The notes beneath the pieces were generated by a model. The model made no database searches. It was not told where the DNA came from and saw nothing but the letters and a program-made list of their open reading frames with translations. Position numbers and translations under genes: made by a program. A DNA stretch of 64,000 nt from Nostocoides sp. (lineage in GTDB: Bacteria > Actinomycetota > Actinomycetes > Actinomycetales > Dermatophilaceae), in NCBI GenBank assembly GCA_016716625.1, contig JADJVJ010000001.1:1178001-1242000 (forward strand). The letters run 5' to 3'. Below are positions 21,463 through 31,770 of this stretch, piece after piece (positions within the stretch are counted from its first letter, which is position 1; every line of letters begins with the position of its first letter).

Positions 21463-22728
21463 ATGCGCGTCGTCCTCGGCGTCGCGGGCGGCATCGCGGC
21501 CTACAAGGTCTGTGCGCTGCTCCGCCTGCTCACCGAGGGCGGCCACGACGTCACCGTCGTCCCCACCGCGGCCGCGCTGAAGTTCGTCGGCGCCCCGACC
21601 TGGGCTGCGCTCTCCGGAAAACCCGTCCACACCGAGGTGTGGAGCGACATCACCGAGGTACCGCACGTCCGGCTCGGCCAGCAGGCCGACCTCGTCATCG
21701 TCGCGCCGGCCACGGCCGACCTGCTCGCACGGGCAGCCACCGGCCAGGCCGATGACCTGCTCACCAACGTCCTGCTCACCGCCCGCTGCCCGGTCGTCAT
21801 GGCCCCGGCCATGCACACCGAGATGTGGGAGCACCCCGCCACCCAGGCCAATGTCGCCACCCTCAGCGAGCGAGGCGTGCACATCGTCCCGCCCGCCTCC
21901 GGTCGCCTCACCGGCGCCGACACCGGTCCCGGCCGGCTCCCCGAGCCCGAGGACCTGTATGCCGTCTGCGTACGCGAACTCGGCCGGGCCGCCCGGGCTG
22001 GGGCGGCACCCCACGGCATACCGGATCCTGCGGTGACCACCGCGCTCACCGGGCGACGGGTCGTTGTCTCGGCCGGGGGCACCCGCGAGCCCCTGGACCC
22101 GGTCCGCTACCTCGGCAACCGGTCTTCTGGCAAGCAGGGCTACGCCCTCGCGGCGGTCGCGGCACGGCTCGGTGCCGAGGTCACCCTGGTGAGTTCGGCG
22201 ACACTGGCGGCGCCCGAGGGTGTGCGGGTTGTCCCGGTGGAAACCGCCCTGGAGATGCGGACCGTCATGCTGGCCGAGGCAGCCGGCGCCGACGTCGTCG
22301 TCATGGCCGCCGCGGTCGCGGACTTCCGACCGGCGAACTACACCGAGCACAAGATCAAGAAGTCGCACGAGGGCGCCGGCGATGACTCGGCGCCGGTCGT
22401 CGAGCTTGTGCGTAACCCGGACATCCTCGCCGAGCTCGTGCGGACGCGCCGGGACACGGAGCGCCCGGTCATCGTCGGGTTCGCCGCCGAGACCGGGGAC
22501 GCCTCCGGCGGTGTCCTGGACCTGGGGCGGGCCAAGCTCGCCCGCAAGGGCTGCGACCTGCTCGTGGTCAACGAGGTCGGCCCGGACAAGACCTTCGGGC
22601 GCGAGGACAACACCGTCCACATCCTGCGTCGTGGCACGGACGACGTCATCGACGTCGGGCCGGCGAGCAAGTCGGTCGTCGCGGAGGAGATCTGGGCCGC
22701 CGTGGCCCACGTCCTCGCGCGGGGCTAG
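21463..22728 (+). CDS. coaBC: Bifunctional phosphopantothenoylcysteine decarboxylase / phosphopantothenate-cysteine ligase
   Basis: Carries two consecutive steps of coenzyme A synthesis. The N-terminal FMN-dependent CoaC half (about 1-185) has GVAGGIAAYK, the catalytic His region VPHVRLGQQADLVIVAPAT and PAMHTEMW, the actinobacterial form of the PAMN motif. The C-terminal CoaB half (about 195-420) has VSAGGTREPLDPVRYLGNRS and the KIKK motif in EHKIKKSHE. Its ATG is one base after the rpoZ stop. Confidence 0.96.
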   Translation: MRVVLGVAGGIAAYKVCALLRLLTEGGHDVTVVPTAAALKFVGAPTWAALSGKPVHTEVWSDITEVPHVRLGQQADLVIVAPATADLLARAATGQADDLLTNVLLTARCPVVMAPAMHTEMWEHPATQANVATLSERGVHIVPPASGRLTGADTGPGRLPEPEDLYAVCVRELGRAARAGAAPHGIPDPAVTTALTGRRVVVSAGGTREPLDPVRYLGNRSSGKQGYALAAVAARLGAEVTLVSSATLAAPEGVRVVPVETALEMRTVMLAEAAGADVVVMAAAVADFRPANYTEHKIKKSHEGAGDDSAPVVELVRNPDILAELVRTRRDTERPVIVGFAAETGDASGGVLDLGRAKLARKGCDLLVVNEVGPDKTFGREDNTVHILRRGTDDVIDVGPASKSVVAEEIWAAVAHVLARG

Positions 22729-22752
22729 GTCCTCACCGAGGGCGTGCGGGCT

Positions 22753-22774
22753 CGGGTCAGCCCTTGCTGACCCG
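22753..22774. terminator. Hairpin between coaBC and the convergent coiled-coil gene
   Basis: CGGGTCAG (22753-22760), loop CCCTTG, then CTGACCCG (22767-22774): a perfect 8-bp stem that includes the last codons of the minus-strand gene and lies 25 bases after coaBC. It may end transcription in both directions. Confidence 0.5.
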
Positions 22775-23899
22775 GACCTTGCCGAGGTCGACCTCGGGCT
22801 GCGCCTCCCGCGCGTCCTCGTCAGTGTCCTCGACGCCCTCGTCCTCGGCGGCGTCACCGGCGACTGTGTCATCCCGGTCTTCGGCGGCGTCGACAACGTC
22901 GGCGGCGTCCTCAACCGTGGTGTCCTGAGCCGAGTCGTCCTGGACGGTCACCTCGTCCTCCGCCGCGGCGGCAGCTGCCGGGCCACCGAGGGTGGCGAGC
23001 ATGCTGCGCACGTTGGAGAGCTGGGCGGTGATGCTGTCCCGGCGGGCCGTGGCCGCGGCGAGTTCGCGTTCGGAGTCTCGGCGGACCCGGTCGGCCTGCT
23101 CGCGTGCGGCCCGGACCAGCCCGGTTGCCTCCTCCCGGGCGCTGTCGAGAAGCCGCTGAGCCTCGGCGGCCTTGTTCTCGCGGTCAAGGTCTGCCTCGCG
23201 GCCCATGGCATCGACCCGTTCCTGGATCCCGGCGAGCGCCTGGTCCTGCTTGGACATCTCGGCGTTGAACTCGGCGGCGGCCTGCTCCCGACGCTCACTC
23301 AGGGTGCGCTCGAAGTCGGTGGCGTGCTGGGCCGCAGCCGCCCGCTGCTTCTCGAAGAAGGCCTCGGCTTCCTCGCGGCGTGCGGCGGCCTCGCGGGCGG
23401 CATCGTCGATGATCGAGTCGGCCTCCTGGCGGGCCTTGGCGAGCAGGGCGCTCGCGTCAACGTCAGCCTGGGAGCGGGTCTCCTCGGCATAGCGGTCGGC
23501 GGCCGCGCGCAGGCTGGCGATCTCGGCGTCGGCGTTCGCGCGCAGCGTGCTCACCTCGTCGGCCGCGGTCTGCCGCAGCGTGCTGGCCTCCTCATCGGCG
23601 AGCGTGAGCATGGAGCCGATCCGCTGTCCGAGGTCGGCGAAGGTGGGGTTGGCCGCCTTACGGCTGGCCTCCTCAAGTTCGGCGATCCTTGCGGCATGCG
23701 CCTGGACCTCGGCGAGGGCACTGTCGCGCGCCTGCGCGGCCTTGGTGAGCTCAACCGCGTGCTGCGCGGCTTCCTGGCGGGCGTTCTGGGCGGCGGTGCC
23801 GGCAGCCTCGAGTTGCTGAGTCAGGGTCGTGAGGTGTTGGTCGACGACCGACGGCTCGTAGCCGCGGAAGGCAGTGGGGAACTCGGGGACGGCGTTCAT
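22757..23899 (-). CDS. DivIVA-like coiled-coil protein
   Basis: A 380-residue protein. The N-terminus (FRGYEPSVVDQHLTTLTQQ, about 10-28) resembles the DivIVA membrane-binding motif. Residues about 28-300 are an almost unbroken Ala/Glu/Arg coiled coil, ending in RRDSITAQLSNVRSML. The last 75 residues are very acidic (many Asp/Glu, few hydrophobics). Such proteins organise polar growth and cell shape in actinobacteria (DivIVA, Scy, FilP); which one this matches cannot be told from sequence. Its start overlaps the stop of the next coiled-coil gene (ATGA), so the pair is co-translated. Confidence 0.7.
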   Translation of the reverse strand: MNAVPEFPTAFRGYEPSVVDQHLTTLTQQLEAAGTAAQNARQEAAQHAVELTKAAQARDSALAEVQAHAARIAELEEASRKAANPTFADLGQRIGSMLTLADEEASTLRQTAADEVSTLRANADAEIASLRAAADRYAEETRSQADVDASALLAKARQEADSIIDDAAREAAARREEAEAFFEKQRAAAAQHATDFERTLSERREQAAAEFNAEMSKQDQALAGIQERVDAMGREADLDRENKAAEAQRLLDSAREEATGLVRAAREQADRVRRDSERELAAATARRDSITAQLSNVRSMLATLGGPAAAAAAEDEVTVQDDSAQDTTVEDAADVVDAAEDRDDTVAGDAAEDEGVEDTDEDAREAQPEVDLGKVRVSKG

Positions 23900-25371
23900 G
23901 CGTGCTCCTGCATCGGGGGGTGCTCGCCGTGGGGCTCCGCGGCGGCGCGGTCTGCGTCATGGTCTGGGGAGGGTGTCTCGGTGACGCTCAAGGCGTCGAT
24001 GACTCCGGAGAGCTGGCCGAGCTGGGCAGTGATGTCGTCACGCCGCGAGGCAAGGGTGTGTACCTCGGCGCGGGCTCGCTCGACGGCGGCGTGCGCCTCC
24101 GCCCGCATCGCCTCGGCGGCCGACCGAGCTTCCTCGGTCTCGCGGACGATCTGGGCTCGGGCGGCCCGGTGGTGCTCATGCGCCTCGCGCTGGAGTCGCT
24201 CGACGTCCTCCGCGGCCCGCTCGCGCACCAACCGGGATCCTGCCTCGGCCTCGGTCATCCTGCGCTGCGCCCGCGCGGTCGCCTCGTGCGCCTGGGCCTG
24301 AGCGGTCGCGAGCAGGGTGGCGGCTTCGCGTTCGGCGTGTTCCCGGGTGCGGGCGGCGTCGGCCTGCGCCTCGGCGAGGATGGCGGCGGCCTGGGCTCGC
24401 AGCCGCTCGGCTTCGGACTCGGCTTCGCTGAGCCGGTCGGCACTCTTGGCCCGGGCACTGGCGAGCAGGTCACTCATGTGAGCGCGATGCCTGCGGGCCC
24501 GGTCGGTGAGCTCCTGATGATGCTGCCGCCGGCTGGTCTCGGTGTCCCGCTGCGTCGTCGCGATGATGTCGGCGACGGTGCCCTGAGCCCAGGCCAGGTG
24601 GGCGTCGGCGGATCGCATCGTCTCGTCGGCCTGGGCCTGGGCTTGGGCTTGGAGCGCAGCGATGGTCGCGTCGGCCTCAGCCAGGGCCTGCTCGCGTGCC
24701 GTGCGTGCAGCGTCCTCATCGGCGGCGAGCAGCGTGAGCCGGGAGCTGATCTCCTCCTCCGCAGAGGTGCGGTGGCTCGCGGCATACTCTTCGGCCTGCG
24801 CACGGTGTTGCGCCAGCTCGGTGAGGGTCTGTGCCCGCAGGTCGTTCAGCTCGGCCTCGTGGGCGGCGTGCGTCTGCGCCCAGCGCTCCTGGTGGGCGCG
24901 TTCCTCCTGCGCCAACTGGGCCATCTGGGTGTCGTAGTCGTGCTGGGTGCGTTCCCGCAGGGCCCGAGCCGCCTCCTGGGCCTCGGCAAGCAGGGTCGCG
25001 GCCTGCTCCTCGGCGATGGCGACGGCCTCGTCGGAGGCCTTGGTCGCCCGAGCGCGCAGCAGGGAGGCCTGGTCGGCGGCGTCCGCGAGGACGGTTTCGG
25101 CCTCGGTGCGGGCGTCGGCGAGAGCCGCCTGCGCCTCGGAGCGGGCCATCGCGAGGCGTTGTTCGGTCTCCCGCAGGTCCGCCGAGCTCTCGGCGATCGC
25201 GGCGCGCAGCCGGGTCGCCTCGGTGCGCGCGGCTTCGACCTCGGAGTTGGCCTCGGCGCGGACCTGGTCGGCAAGGACCTGCGCCCGGGTGAGCAGACCA
25301 AGGGCCTCGTCGGCGACGGTGCGCGCCTTCGGCAGCCGCTGCTCGACCTGGTCCATCACGGGCCCCATCAT
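23896..25371 (-). CDS. Long coiled-coil protein, probable cytoskeletal or polar-growth partner
   Basis: About 491 residues, nearly all heptad-like Ala/Glu/Gln/Arg sequence with no membrane segment. Near the C-terminus it has RRDDITAQLGQLSGVIDALS, closely matching RRDSITAQLSNVRSML in the downstream gene, so the two share a terminal module. The reading extends upstream to 25524, but that part lacks coiled-coil character and overlaps the metK promoter region; I take the ATG at 25371 (MMGPVMDQVEQRLPKARTVA), with 25356 as an alternative. No strong SD is visible. The function is inferred from resemblance to Streptomyces Scy/FilP-type proteins. Confidence 0.65.
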   Translation of the reverse strand: MMGPVMDQVEQRLPKARTVADEALGLLTRAQVLADQVRAEANSEVEAARTEATRLRAAIAESSADLRETEQRLAMARSEAQAALADARTEAETVLADAADQASLLRARATKASDEAVAIAEEQAATLLAEAQEAARALRERTQHDYDTQMAQLAQEERAHQERWAQTHAAHEAELNDLRAQTLTELAQHRAQAEEYAASHRTSAEEEISSRLTLLAADEDAARTAREQALAEADATIAALQAQAQAQADETMRSADAHLAWAQGTVADIIATTQRDTETSRRQHHQELTDRARRHRAHMSDLLASARAKSADRLSEAESEAERLRAQAAAILAEAQADAARTREHAEREAATLLATAQAQAHEATARAQRRMTEAEAGSRLVRERAAEDVERLQREAHEHHRAARAQIVRETEEARSAAEAMRAEAHAAVERARAEVHTLASRRDDITAQLGQLSGVIDALSVTETPSPDHDADRAAAEPHGEHPPMQEHA

Positions 25372-25443
25372 GGCAGACGAGTGAGCCTGGTACCGAGCGT
25401 GTGACAGGAGTGAACGGCGGCCCGCGGGGCGTCCGGGAGCAGG

Positions 25444-25485
25444 TAGATTGGGCCCTCGGACCGCGCCGGTCAGATGTTGCGCAAC
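25444..25485 (+). promoter_or_regulatory. metK upstream region: possible -10 and a 10-bp palindrome
   Basis: TAGATT (25444-25449) fits a -10 box. GTTGCGCAAC (25476-25485) is a perfect palindrome between it and the SD, in a position where a repressor could act. I see no SAM riboswitch fold. Confidence 0.3.
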
Positions 25486-25514
25486 CGTCCTGTCACTGTA
25501 AGGAGCCCGCCCGT

Positions 25515-26735
<1,221 letters not shown>

Positions 26736-26762
26736 GCCCGAGCTCGCGTCGGTGGCGTCGGC

Positions 26763-26768
26763 TAGCGT
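26763..26768 (+). promoter_or_regulatory. -10 element placing priA on a leaderless transcript
   Basis: TAGCGT is followed by six bases and then the priA ATG at 26775. With the usual 6-8 base spacing, transcription would begin at or next to the start codon, and no SD is present. Confidence 0.5.
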
Positions 26769-26774
26769 CGGCCC

Positions 26775-28847
26775 ATGACGAGTGAGCAGGAGGCGCTCCT
26801 CGACCTCTCCGCCGCGCTTCCGCGCCGACGCCCGGGGCGCATCTCATCCGGCCCGGCGGTGTCCGCTACGGCTGGCGCGGACCCGGTCGTCCTGCCGGTG
26901 GCCAGGGTTCTCGTCGACAGCGGGTTGGCGCACCTGGACCGGCCGTTTGACTATGCCGTCCCCGCGGCTCTGGCCGAGGAGGCGCGCAGCGGGGTGCGGG
27001 TCAAGGTCCGATTCTCCGGCCAGGATCTTCCCGGGTTCGTCATCGAGCGGGTCGCGCACGCCTCCCACCCGGGGCGGTTGGCGCCGCTGCGGAGCGTGGT
27101 AAGTCCGGAGCCGGTCCTCACCCCCGAGGTCCTCGCCCTGGCGCGATCACTCGCGCAGCGGTACGCCGGCACCGTCGGGGACGTGCTGCGGCTCGCGGTA
27201 CCGCCGCGGCACGCCCGGGCCGAAGCTGCCCTGCCGCTCGATCCGCCGCTCATCGAGGCAACGCCGCCGCAGGCGAGCGCTCAGGCGTGGCTGCGGTATC
27301 CCGCAGGAGAGGCCTACCTCGAGCGCCTCGAAGGGGGCGGTCACCCCGGCGCGGCCCTGCTGCTCGCACCGGCCATGCGGACGGCCCAGGACTGGCCGGG
27401 CGCGTTCGCCGAGGCCGCCGCCGCGGTCCTGCGATCCGGCCGCGGGGCGGTCCTGGTCGTGCCCGACCATCGCGACCTCAGCCGGGCCGACGCCGCCCTC
27501 ACCGAGGTCCTCGGCCCGGGCCGGCACGTCCGGCTCAGCGCCGACCAGGGCCCACAGGCGCGGTACACGGCATACCTCAAGGTTCTGCGGGGGCACGTCC
27601 GGGTGGTCGTCGGGACCCGCGCGGCCGCGTTCGCCCCCGTGCGTCGGCTCGGCCTGGTGGCCTGGTGGGACGATGGGGATGACCTACATCTCGAACCGCG
27701 AGCGCCCTACCCGCACACCCGGGAGGTGCTCCGCCTGCGGGCCGGGCTCGAGGGTGCGGCCCTACTCACCGCCGGGTATGCCCGGAGCTGTGCGGTGCAG
27801 CGGCTTGTCGAGGAGGGGGAGTTGGCCTCCGTGGAGGCCACCCGTCGCCGGGCCGCGACCGCTCATGTGCGCCGCGCCGACGAGGGATCCGAGGACGCTG
27901 CCGATCCGCTCGCCCGGGCCGCGCACGTGCCCACGCTCGCGTGGCGGACCGCCAAGGCGGCGCTGGCGCAGGGTCCGGTCCTGGTCCAGGTGCCTCGACG
28001 CGGGTACCTGCCCTCGCTGTCCTGCCGCACCTGCCGAGCCCGAGCGCGCTGTCCACAGTGCGCCGGTCCTCTCGCCCTGGATGGCCCACACGGCCCGTTG
28101 AGTTGCCGGTGGTGTGGCTCGCTCGCGACGTCGTATGCCTGTCCGACCTGTGGCGACCCACGAGTGCGGGCGGCGGCCGTGGGGGCCCGGAGAACCGCCG
28201 AGGAGCTCGGCCGGGCATTCGCCGGGGTACCCGTCCAGACCTCCGGCGCGGGCGTCGTCCTCGACGTCGTCGAGCCCACCCCCCGCCTGGTCATCGCCAC
28301 CCCGGGGGCCGAACCGCGGGCGGGGGAGGAGGGGTATGCCGCGGCGTTGCTGCTCGATGCCTGGTCGCTGCTGGATCGTCCGGCCCTGGATGCCGGTGAG
28401 GAGGCCCTGCGGCGCTGGCTCGGCGCGGCCGCGCTCGTCCGGCCGGGGTCCCAGGGCGGTCAGGTCGTGCTGTGCGGGGCCCCCACCGGCATCGTCATCC
28501 CGGCCGTCGAGGCCCTCCTGCGCTGGGACCCGGTCTGGGCGGCCGAGCGGGAACTCGCCGATCGCCGCGATCTGCAGCTGCCACCGGCCGGCCGGATGGC
28601 GACCCTCACCGGCACCCGCGCCGCCGTCGACCAGGCCCTCGCCGCCCTCGAGCTTCCTCCCGGCGCGACCCTGTTCGGTCCGTTGCCGCTCGCCCGCAGC
28701 GAGCAGAGCCGGGCCCTGATCCGGGTCGGCGAGCAGGGTGCGGAGGCGCTCGCCCAGTCGCTGCGTGAGCTGCGCGCGCAGTCAGCTGCCCGCAAGGACC
28801 CTTCGCCGGTCACCGTGCGGATGGACCCGGCCGACCCCACGGCGTGA
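26775..28847 (+). CDS. priA: Primosomal protein N' (PriA), probably lacking helicase activity
   Basis: Restarts replication at stalled forks by recruiting the primosome. The N-terminal 3'-DNA-binding domain (LVDSGLAHLDRPFDYAVP), central domain and the Cys-rich zinc-binding loop (SCRTCRARARCPQCAGP, then CRWCG, YACPTCG) are conserved. The Walker A motif expected at about residue 190 is absent: the region reads GGGHPGAALLLAPAM, with no GKT. The Walker B DEEH is replaced by WWDDGDD. This degeneration is characteristic of actinobacterial PriA, so it likely works as a scaffold. It has 690 residues. Confidence 0.88.
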   Translation: MTSEQEALLDLSAALPRRRPGRISSGPAVSATAGADPVVLPVARVLVDSGLAHLDRPFDYAVPAALAEEARSGVRVKVRFSGQDLPGFVIERVAHASHPGRLAPLRSVVSPEPVLTPEVLALARSLAQRYAGTVGDVLRLAVPPRHARAEAALPLDPPLIEATPPQASAQAWLRYPAGEAYLERLEGGGHPGAALLLAPAMRTAQDWPGAFAEAAAAVLRSGRGAVLVVPDHRDLSRADAALTEVLGPGRHVRLSADQGPQARYTAYLKVLRGHVRVVVGTRAAAFAPVRRLGLVAWWDDGDDLHLEPRAPYPHTREVLRLRAGLEGAALLTAGYARSCAVQRLVEEGELASVEATRRRAATAHVRRADEGSEDAADPLARAAHVPTLAWRTAKAALAQGPVLVQVPRRGYLPSLSCRTCRARARCPQCAGPLALDGPHGPLSCRWCGSLATSYACPTCGDPRVRAAAVGARRTAEELGRAFAGVPVQTSGAGVVLDVVEPTPRLVIATPGAEPRAGEEGYAAALLLDAWSLLDRPALDAGEEALRRWLGAAALVRPGSQGGQVVLCGAPTGIVIPAVEALLRWDPVWAAERELADRRDLQLPPAGRMATLTGTRAAVDQALAALELPPGATLFGPLPLARSEQSRALIRVGEQGAEALAQSLRELRAQSAARKDPSPVTVRMDPADPTA

Positions 28848-28862
28848 GGGCGCCCCCGTTGC

Positions 28863-29792
28863 TCAGACGTCGTGGTGGAGGGCCCCGACCGGCGGTGACG
28901 TCTGCGGCCGGAGTTCGACGAGGTACATGGCGGCCACGACGAGCAGGCCACCGAGGAGCATCCGCCCGGTGAGGCGTTCCCCGCCGAACCCGACCGCGAA
29001 GAGGGCCGCGAAGACCGGCTCCAGGGCCATGACGATGGCCGCGCGGGTGGCCGTGAGATGCGCTTGCGCCCAGGTCTGCGCCCAGAGCGCCCCGGCCCCG
29101 GCGATGAGCGCCATATAGAGCACCGAGGCCCACGGGCCGGTACCCGAGGGCAGCGTGAGCCCACCCGGCACCGCCGCCATCGAGGTGATGAGCGCGATGG
29201 CAAAGGCCTGCACGGCCGCCAGCCCGACCGCGGCCGAGACCCGCGACCAGCGACCGAGGGCGACGATGTGGGCGGCATACAGGACGGCGGAGGCGAAGGT
29301 GACCGCCTCACCGGTGCCGACGGAGAACCCGCGCAGCGAGAGCAGCGCGAGCCCGAGGGTGGCGAGCCCGACGGCGGCCCACATCAGGGGCGTGACCCGG
29401 TCGCGCAGCAGCAGCGCGCCGAGGACGGGGGTGAGGACGACGTACGTGCCCGTGATGAACCCCGAAATGGAGGCGTCCGTGGTTTCCAGGCCGGTGGTCT
29501 GGAGCACCTGGGCCACCCCGTAGAGCGCCCCGAGGGCTAGCCCGATCCGGACGTCGCGTCCGCTCAGCGCTCGGGTCTGCCGGTGGAAGAGGGCGAGCAT
29601 GACGACCGCGGCGATGCTGAACCGGACCGCGAGGAAGTCCGGTGTGGGGATCGCGACGAGGAGGTCCTTGATGAGGAAGAACGTCGAACCCCAGATGGCG
29701 GTGACCCCGATGAGCAGCACCGTGGCGAGTCGGGTGTGATCGCCGGGAGCCGGCTCGTGGGCGGTGGTCGACTCGGTCCCGGGCAGGGTCAC
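28863..29792 (-). CDS. EamA family (drug/metabolite transporter superfamily) permease
   Basis: A 309-residue membrane protein with about ten hydrophobic segments in two EamA repeats; typical features are ATVLLIGVTAIWGSTFFLIKD at the first helix and the ALEPVFAALFA motif in the second repeat. Such proteins move small metabolites; the substrate is unknown. The GTG start directly abuts the stop of the kinase gene with no gap, so it is probably in the same minus-strand transcript. Confidence 0.85.
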   Translation of the reverse strand: MTLPGTESTTAHEPAPGDHTRLATVLLIGVTAIWGSTFFLIKDLLVAIPTPDFLAVRFSIAAVVMLALFHRQTRALSGRDVRIGLALGALYGVAQVLQTTGLETTDASISGFITGTYVVLTPVLGALLLRDRVTPLMWAAVGLATLGLALLSLRGFSVGTGEAVTFASAVLYAAHIVALGRWSRVSAAVGLAAVQAFAIALITSMAAVPGGLTLPSGTGPWASVLYMALIAGAGALWAQTWAQAHLTATRAAIVMALEPVFAALFAVGFGGERLTGRMLLGGLLVVAAMYLVELRPQTSPPVGALHHDV

Positions 29793-31712
29793 CTAGACCA
29801 CCGTCAGGGTGATCGTCGTGCCCTTGGGTGCCATCGTCCCGGCCGGAACGGACTGGTCCCGCACCGTGTTGAAGTAGCCGCCGAGCACCCGGTCGATGTT
29901 GACCGTGAACCCGGCCTGCTGCAGGATCCGGCGGGCCTGCTGGGTCTGCAGGCTCACGACGTTGGGCACCTCCACCAGCGGCGGGCCCTTGGAGACCACG
30001 AGGGTGACGGTGTCGCCCTTGAAGAGGGGACCCTTGGTCGGGTCCTGCGAGATGACAATTCCCTTGGCGACCTTCTCGCTGAACTCCTCGGTGACCGTGG
30101 CCTTGAGGCCGACCTTGGTGAACGCGGCTAGCGCGTCGGCCGAGGCCTTGCCCGTCCAGTTCGCCAGGGTGACCGGTTGCCGGCCCTTGCTCACCACGAG
30201 GGCAACCGGGGCATCGGGGCGAAGCGGGGTGCCCGCTGCGGGGTCGCTGGAGATGACCTGGCCCGCGGGGATGGCCTCGTCGAAAGCCTCGCTCACCGTG
30301 CCGACCGTGAGGTTTCCGGCCTCGAGTGCGGCCCGGGCGGCCGGCGGGGTGAGACCGCGGACGGTGGGCACGGCATACCGCTCCGGGCCCCGGGAAATCA
30401 GGAGAGCGACCCGGGAGCCCTTACGGACCGACTGACCGGCCGCCGGGTCGGTGCCGACGACCTCGCCCGGGGGCACCGTCTCGCTGTAGACCTCCGTCGG
30501 CGCCGGCCGGACCTCGCCCGCGGTGAGCGTCGCCGTTGCCTGCGCGACGGTGAGGTTCTTCACCGAGGGCACGACCGTCTGCGAACCCGGGCCGAGCAGG
30601 AAGAACCAGCCGGCGGCGGCGCCGGCGAGCACCCCGAGAGCAAAGAGCCACCCGAGCACGCCGCGGCGGCGCCGACGGGGCTGGGGGAGCGGCCCGGGTT
30701 CGCCGTGGAGCACCGGCGCGTATGCCGTCGTGGCCGGGGCGACGACCAGCGCGCCGCCGGCGGGCAGGACCGCGGTAGCCGGCGAGCCCCCCGGGGGTTC
30801 GGCCAGCGGGGAGAGGGTCGCGACGGCCGCCTTGACCACCCGGGCGCGGGTGGCGAGCTCCTCGGTGGTCAGCCGCGAACGGGTCCACTCGATGAGTTCG
30901 ACCATGCCCGCGGCGTCGCGGGGCCGGTCCTGACGATTGCGGGCGGTGAGGGCGGTGACGAGTTCGTCGAGGGCGGGGGAGAGTCGGGAGTCGCGCTGGG
31001 TGGGCAGCGGCACCCCACCCCCATGAACGTGCTGGTAAGCGACCTGGATCGCGGTCTCCCCGGCGAAGGCCTTGGCGCCGGTGAGCATCTCGACCAGGAC
31101 CAGCCCGGCGGCATACACGTCGCTGCGGGCGTCGGCGGCCCCGGTCTCCACCTGCTCGGGGGAGAGGTAGGCGACCGTCCCGAAGATCTCCCCGGTGGCG
31201 GTGGCGGACGAGGCACTCACCGCCCTGGCCAGGCCGAAGTCGGCCACCTTGATGACCCCATCGTCGCGGACGAGGATGTTTTCCGGCTTGACGTCCCGGT
31301 GAACCAGGCCGGCATGGTGCGCGGCGGCGAGGCCGGTGCCAATGGCGTGCAGGGTGTCGAGGGCGGCCTCCACGGACAGCGACCCCTCGGCCTGGAGTAC
31401 CTCGCGCAGGCTGCGTCCGGGGACAAGTTCCATGACGAGGAAGACCTGTCCGGCATCCTCACCCTGGTCGTGCACGGCAACGATGTGCGGGTTGGTCAGT
31501 GAGGCAGCGGTCCGAGCCTCGCGCACGAACCGGCTCCGGAAGCCCGCGTCGGCGGAGAGATGGGCAAGCATGACCTTGATCGCCACGCTCCGGTGGAGGC
31601 GCAGGTCAACACCCTCATAGACCGTGGCCATACCCCCGTGGCCGATCACCCGGTCGACTCGATAGCGGTTTTCGAGGACCCGCCCGAGCATCGAGTCGTC
31701 GTCTAGGGCCAC
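29793..31712 (-). CDS. pknL: PASTA-domain serine/threonine protein kinase (PknL-like)
   Basis: A 639-residue membrane kinase. The kinase domain (about 17-280) has the glycine loop GHGGMATV, catalytic Lys in VAIKVM (46), HRDVKPEN (138-145) and DFG (158-160). A Pro/Arg-rich linker leads to one transmembrane helix (about 351-373; WLFALGVLAGAAAGWFFLL), then four extracytoplasmic PASTA domains that in relatives sense muropeptides or lipid II. The order kinase, Rv2175c-like gene, polyprenyl synthase, metF resembles the mycobacterial pknL locus, hence the symbol; M. tuberculosis PknL itself lacks PASTA domains. I take the GTG at 31712: a -10 box stands six bases upstream (leaderless); a GTG at 31751 is possible but less likely. 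Confidence 0.83.
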   Translation of the reverse strand: MALDDDSMLGRVLENRYRVDRVIGHGGMATVYEGVDLRLHRSVAIKVMLAHLSADAGFRSRFVREARTAASLTNPHIVAVHDQGEDAGQVFLVMELVPGRSLREVLQAEGSLSVEAALDTLHAIGTGLAAAHHAGLVHRDVKPENILVRDDGVIKVADFGLARAVSASSATATGEIFGTVAYLSPEQVETGAADARSDVYAAGLVLVEMLTGAKAFAGETAIQVAYQHVHGGGVPLPTQRDSRLSPALDELVTALTARNRQDRPRDAAGMVELIEWTRSRLTTEELATRARVVKAAVATLSPLAEPPGGSPATAVLPAGGALVVAPATTAYAPVLHGEPGPLPQPRRRRRGVLGWLFALGVLAGAAAGWFFLLGPGSQTVVPSVKNLTVAQATATLTAGEVRPAPTEVYSETVPPGEVVGTDPAAGQSVRKGSRVALLISRGPERYAVPTVRGLTPPAARAALEAGNLTVGTVSEAFDEAIPAGQVISSDPAAGTPLRPDAPVALVVSKGRQPVTLANWTGKASADALAAFTKVGLKATVTEEFSEKVAKGIVISQDPTKGPLFKGDTVTLVVSKGPPLVEVPNVVSLQTQQARRILQQAGFTVNIDRVLGGYFNTVRDQSVPAGTMAPKGTTITLTVV

Positions 31713-31718
31713 TGATCG

Positions 31719-31724
31719 AGTGTA
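31719..31724 (-). promoter_or_regulatory. -10 element placing the kinase gene on a leaderless transcript
   Basis: On the minus strand TACACT is followed by six bases (CGATCA) and then the GTG start. No ribosome binding site is present, supporting this start over the upstream in-frame GTG. Confidence 0.5.
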
Positions 31725-31770
31725 CGGACTCTGGACGGCGGACTCGGCCACGGCACACCTGCTGCCGGGG

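Noticed and set aside
22220..24301. 693-codon plus-strand frame across coaBC and the coiled-coil genes
   Set aside because: It begins inside coaBC in the wrong frame and is antisense to clear coiled-coil proteins.
25386..25514. SAM riboswitch upstream of metK
   Set aside because: No SAM-I, SAM-II or SAM-IV fold can be drawn; only a 10-bp palindrome is present.
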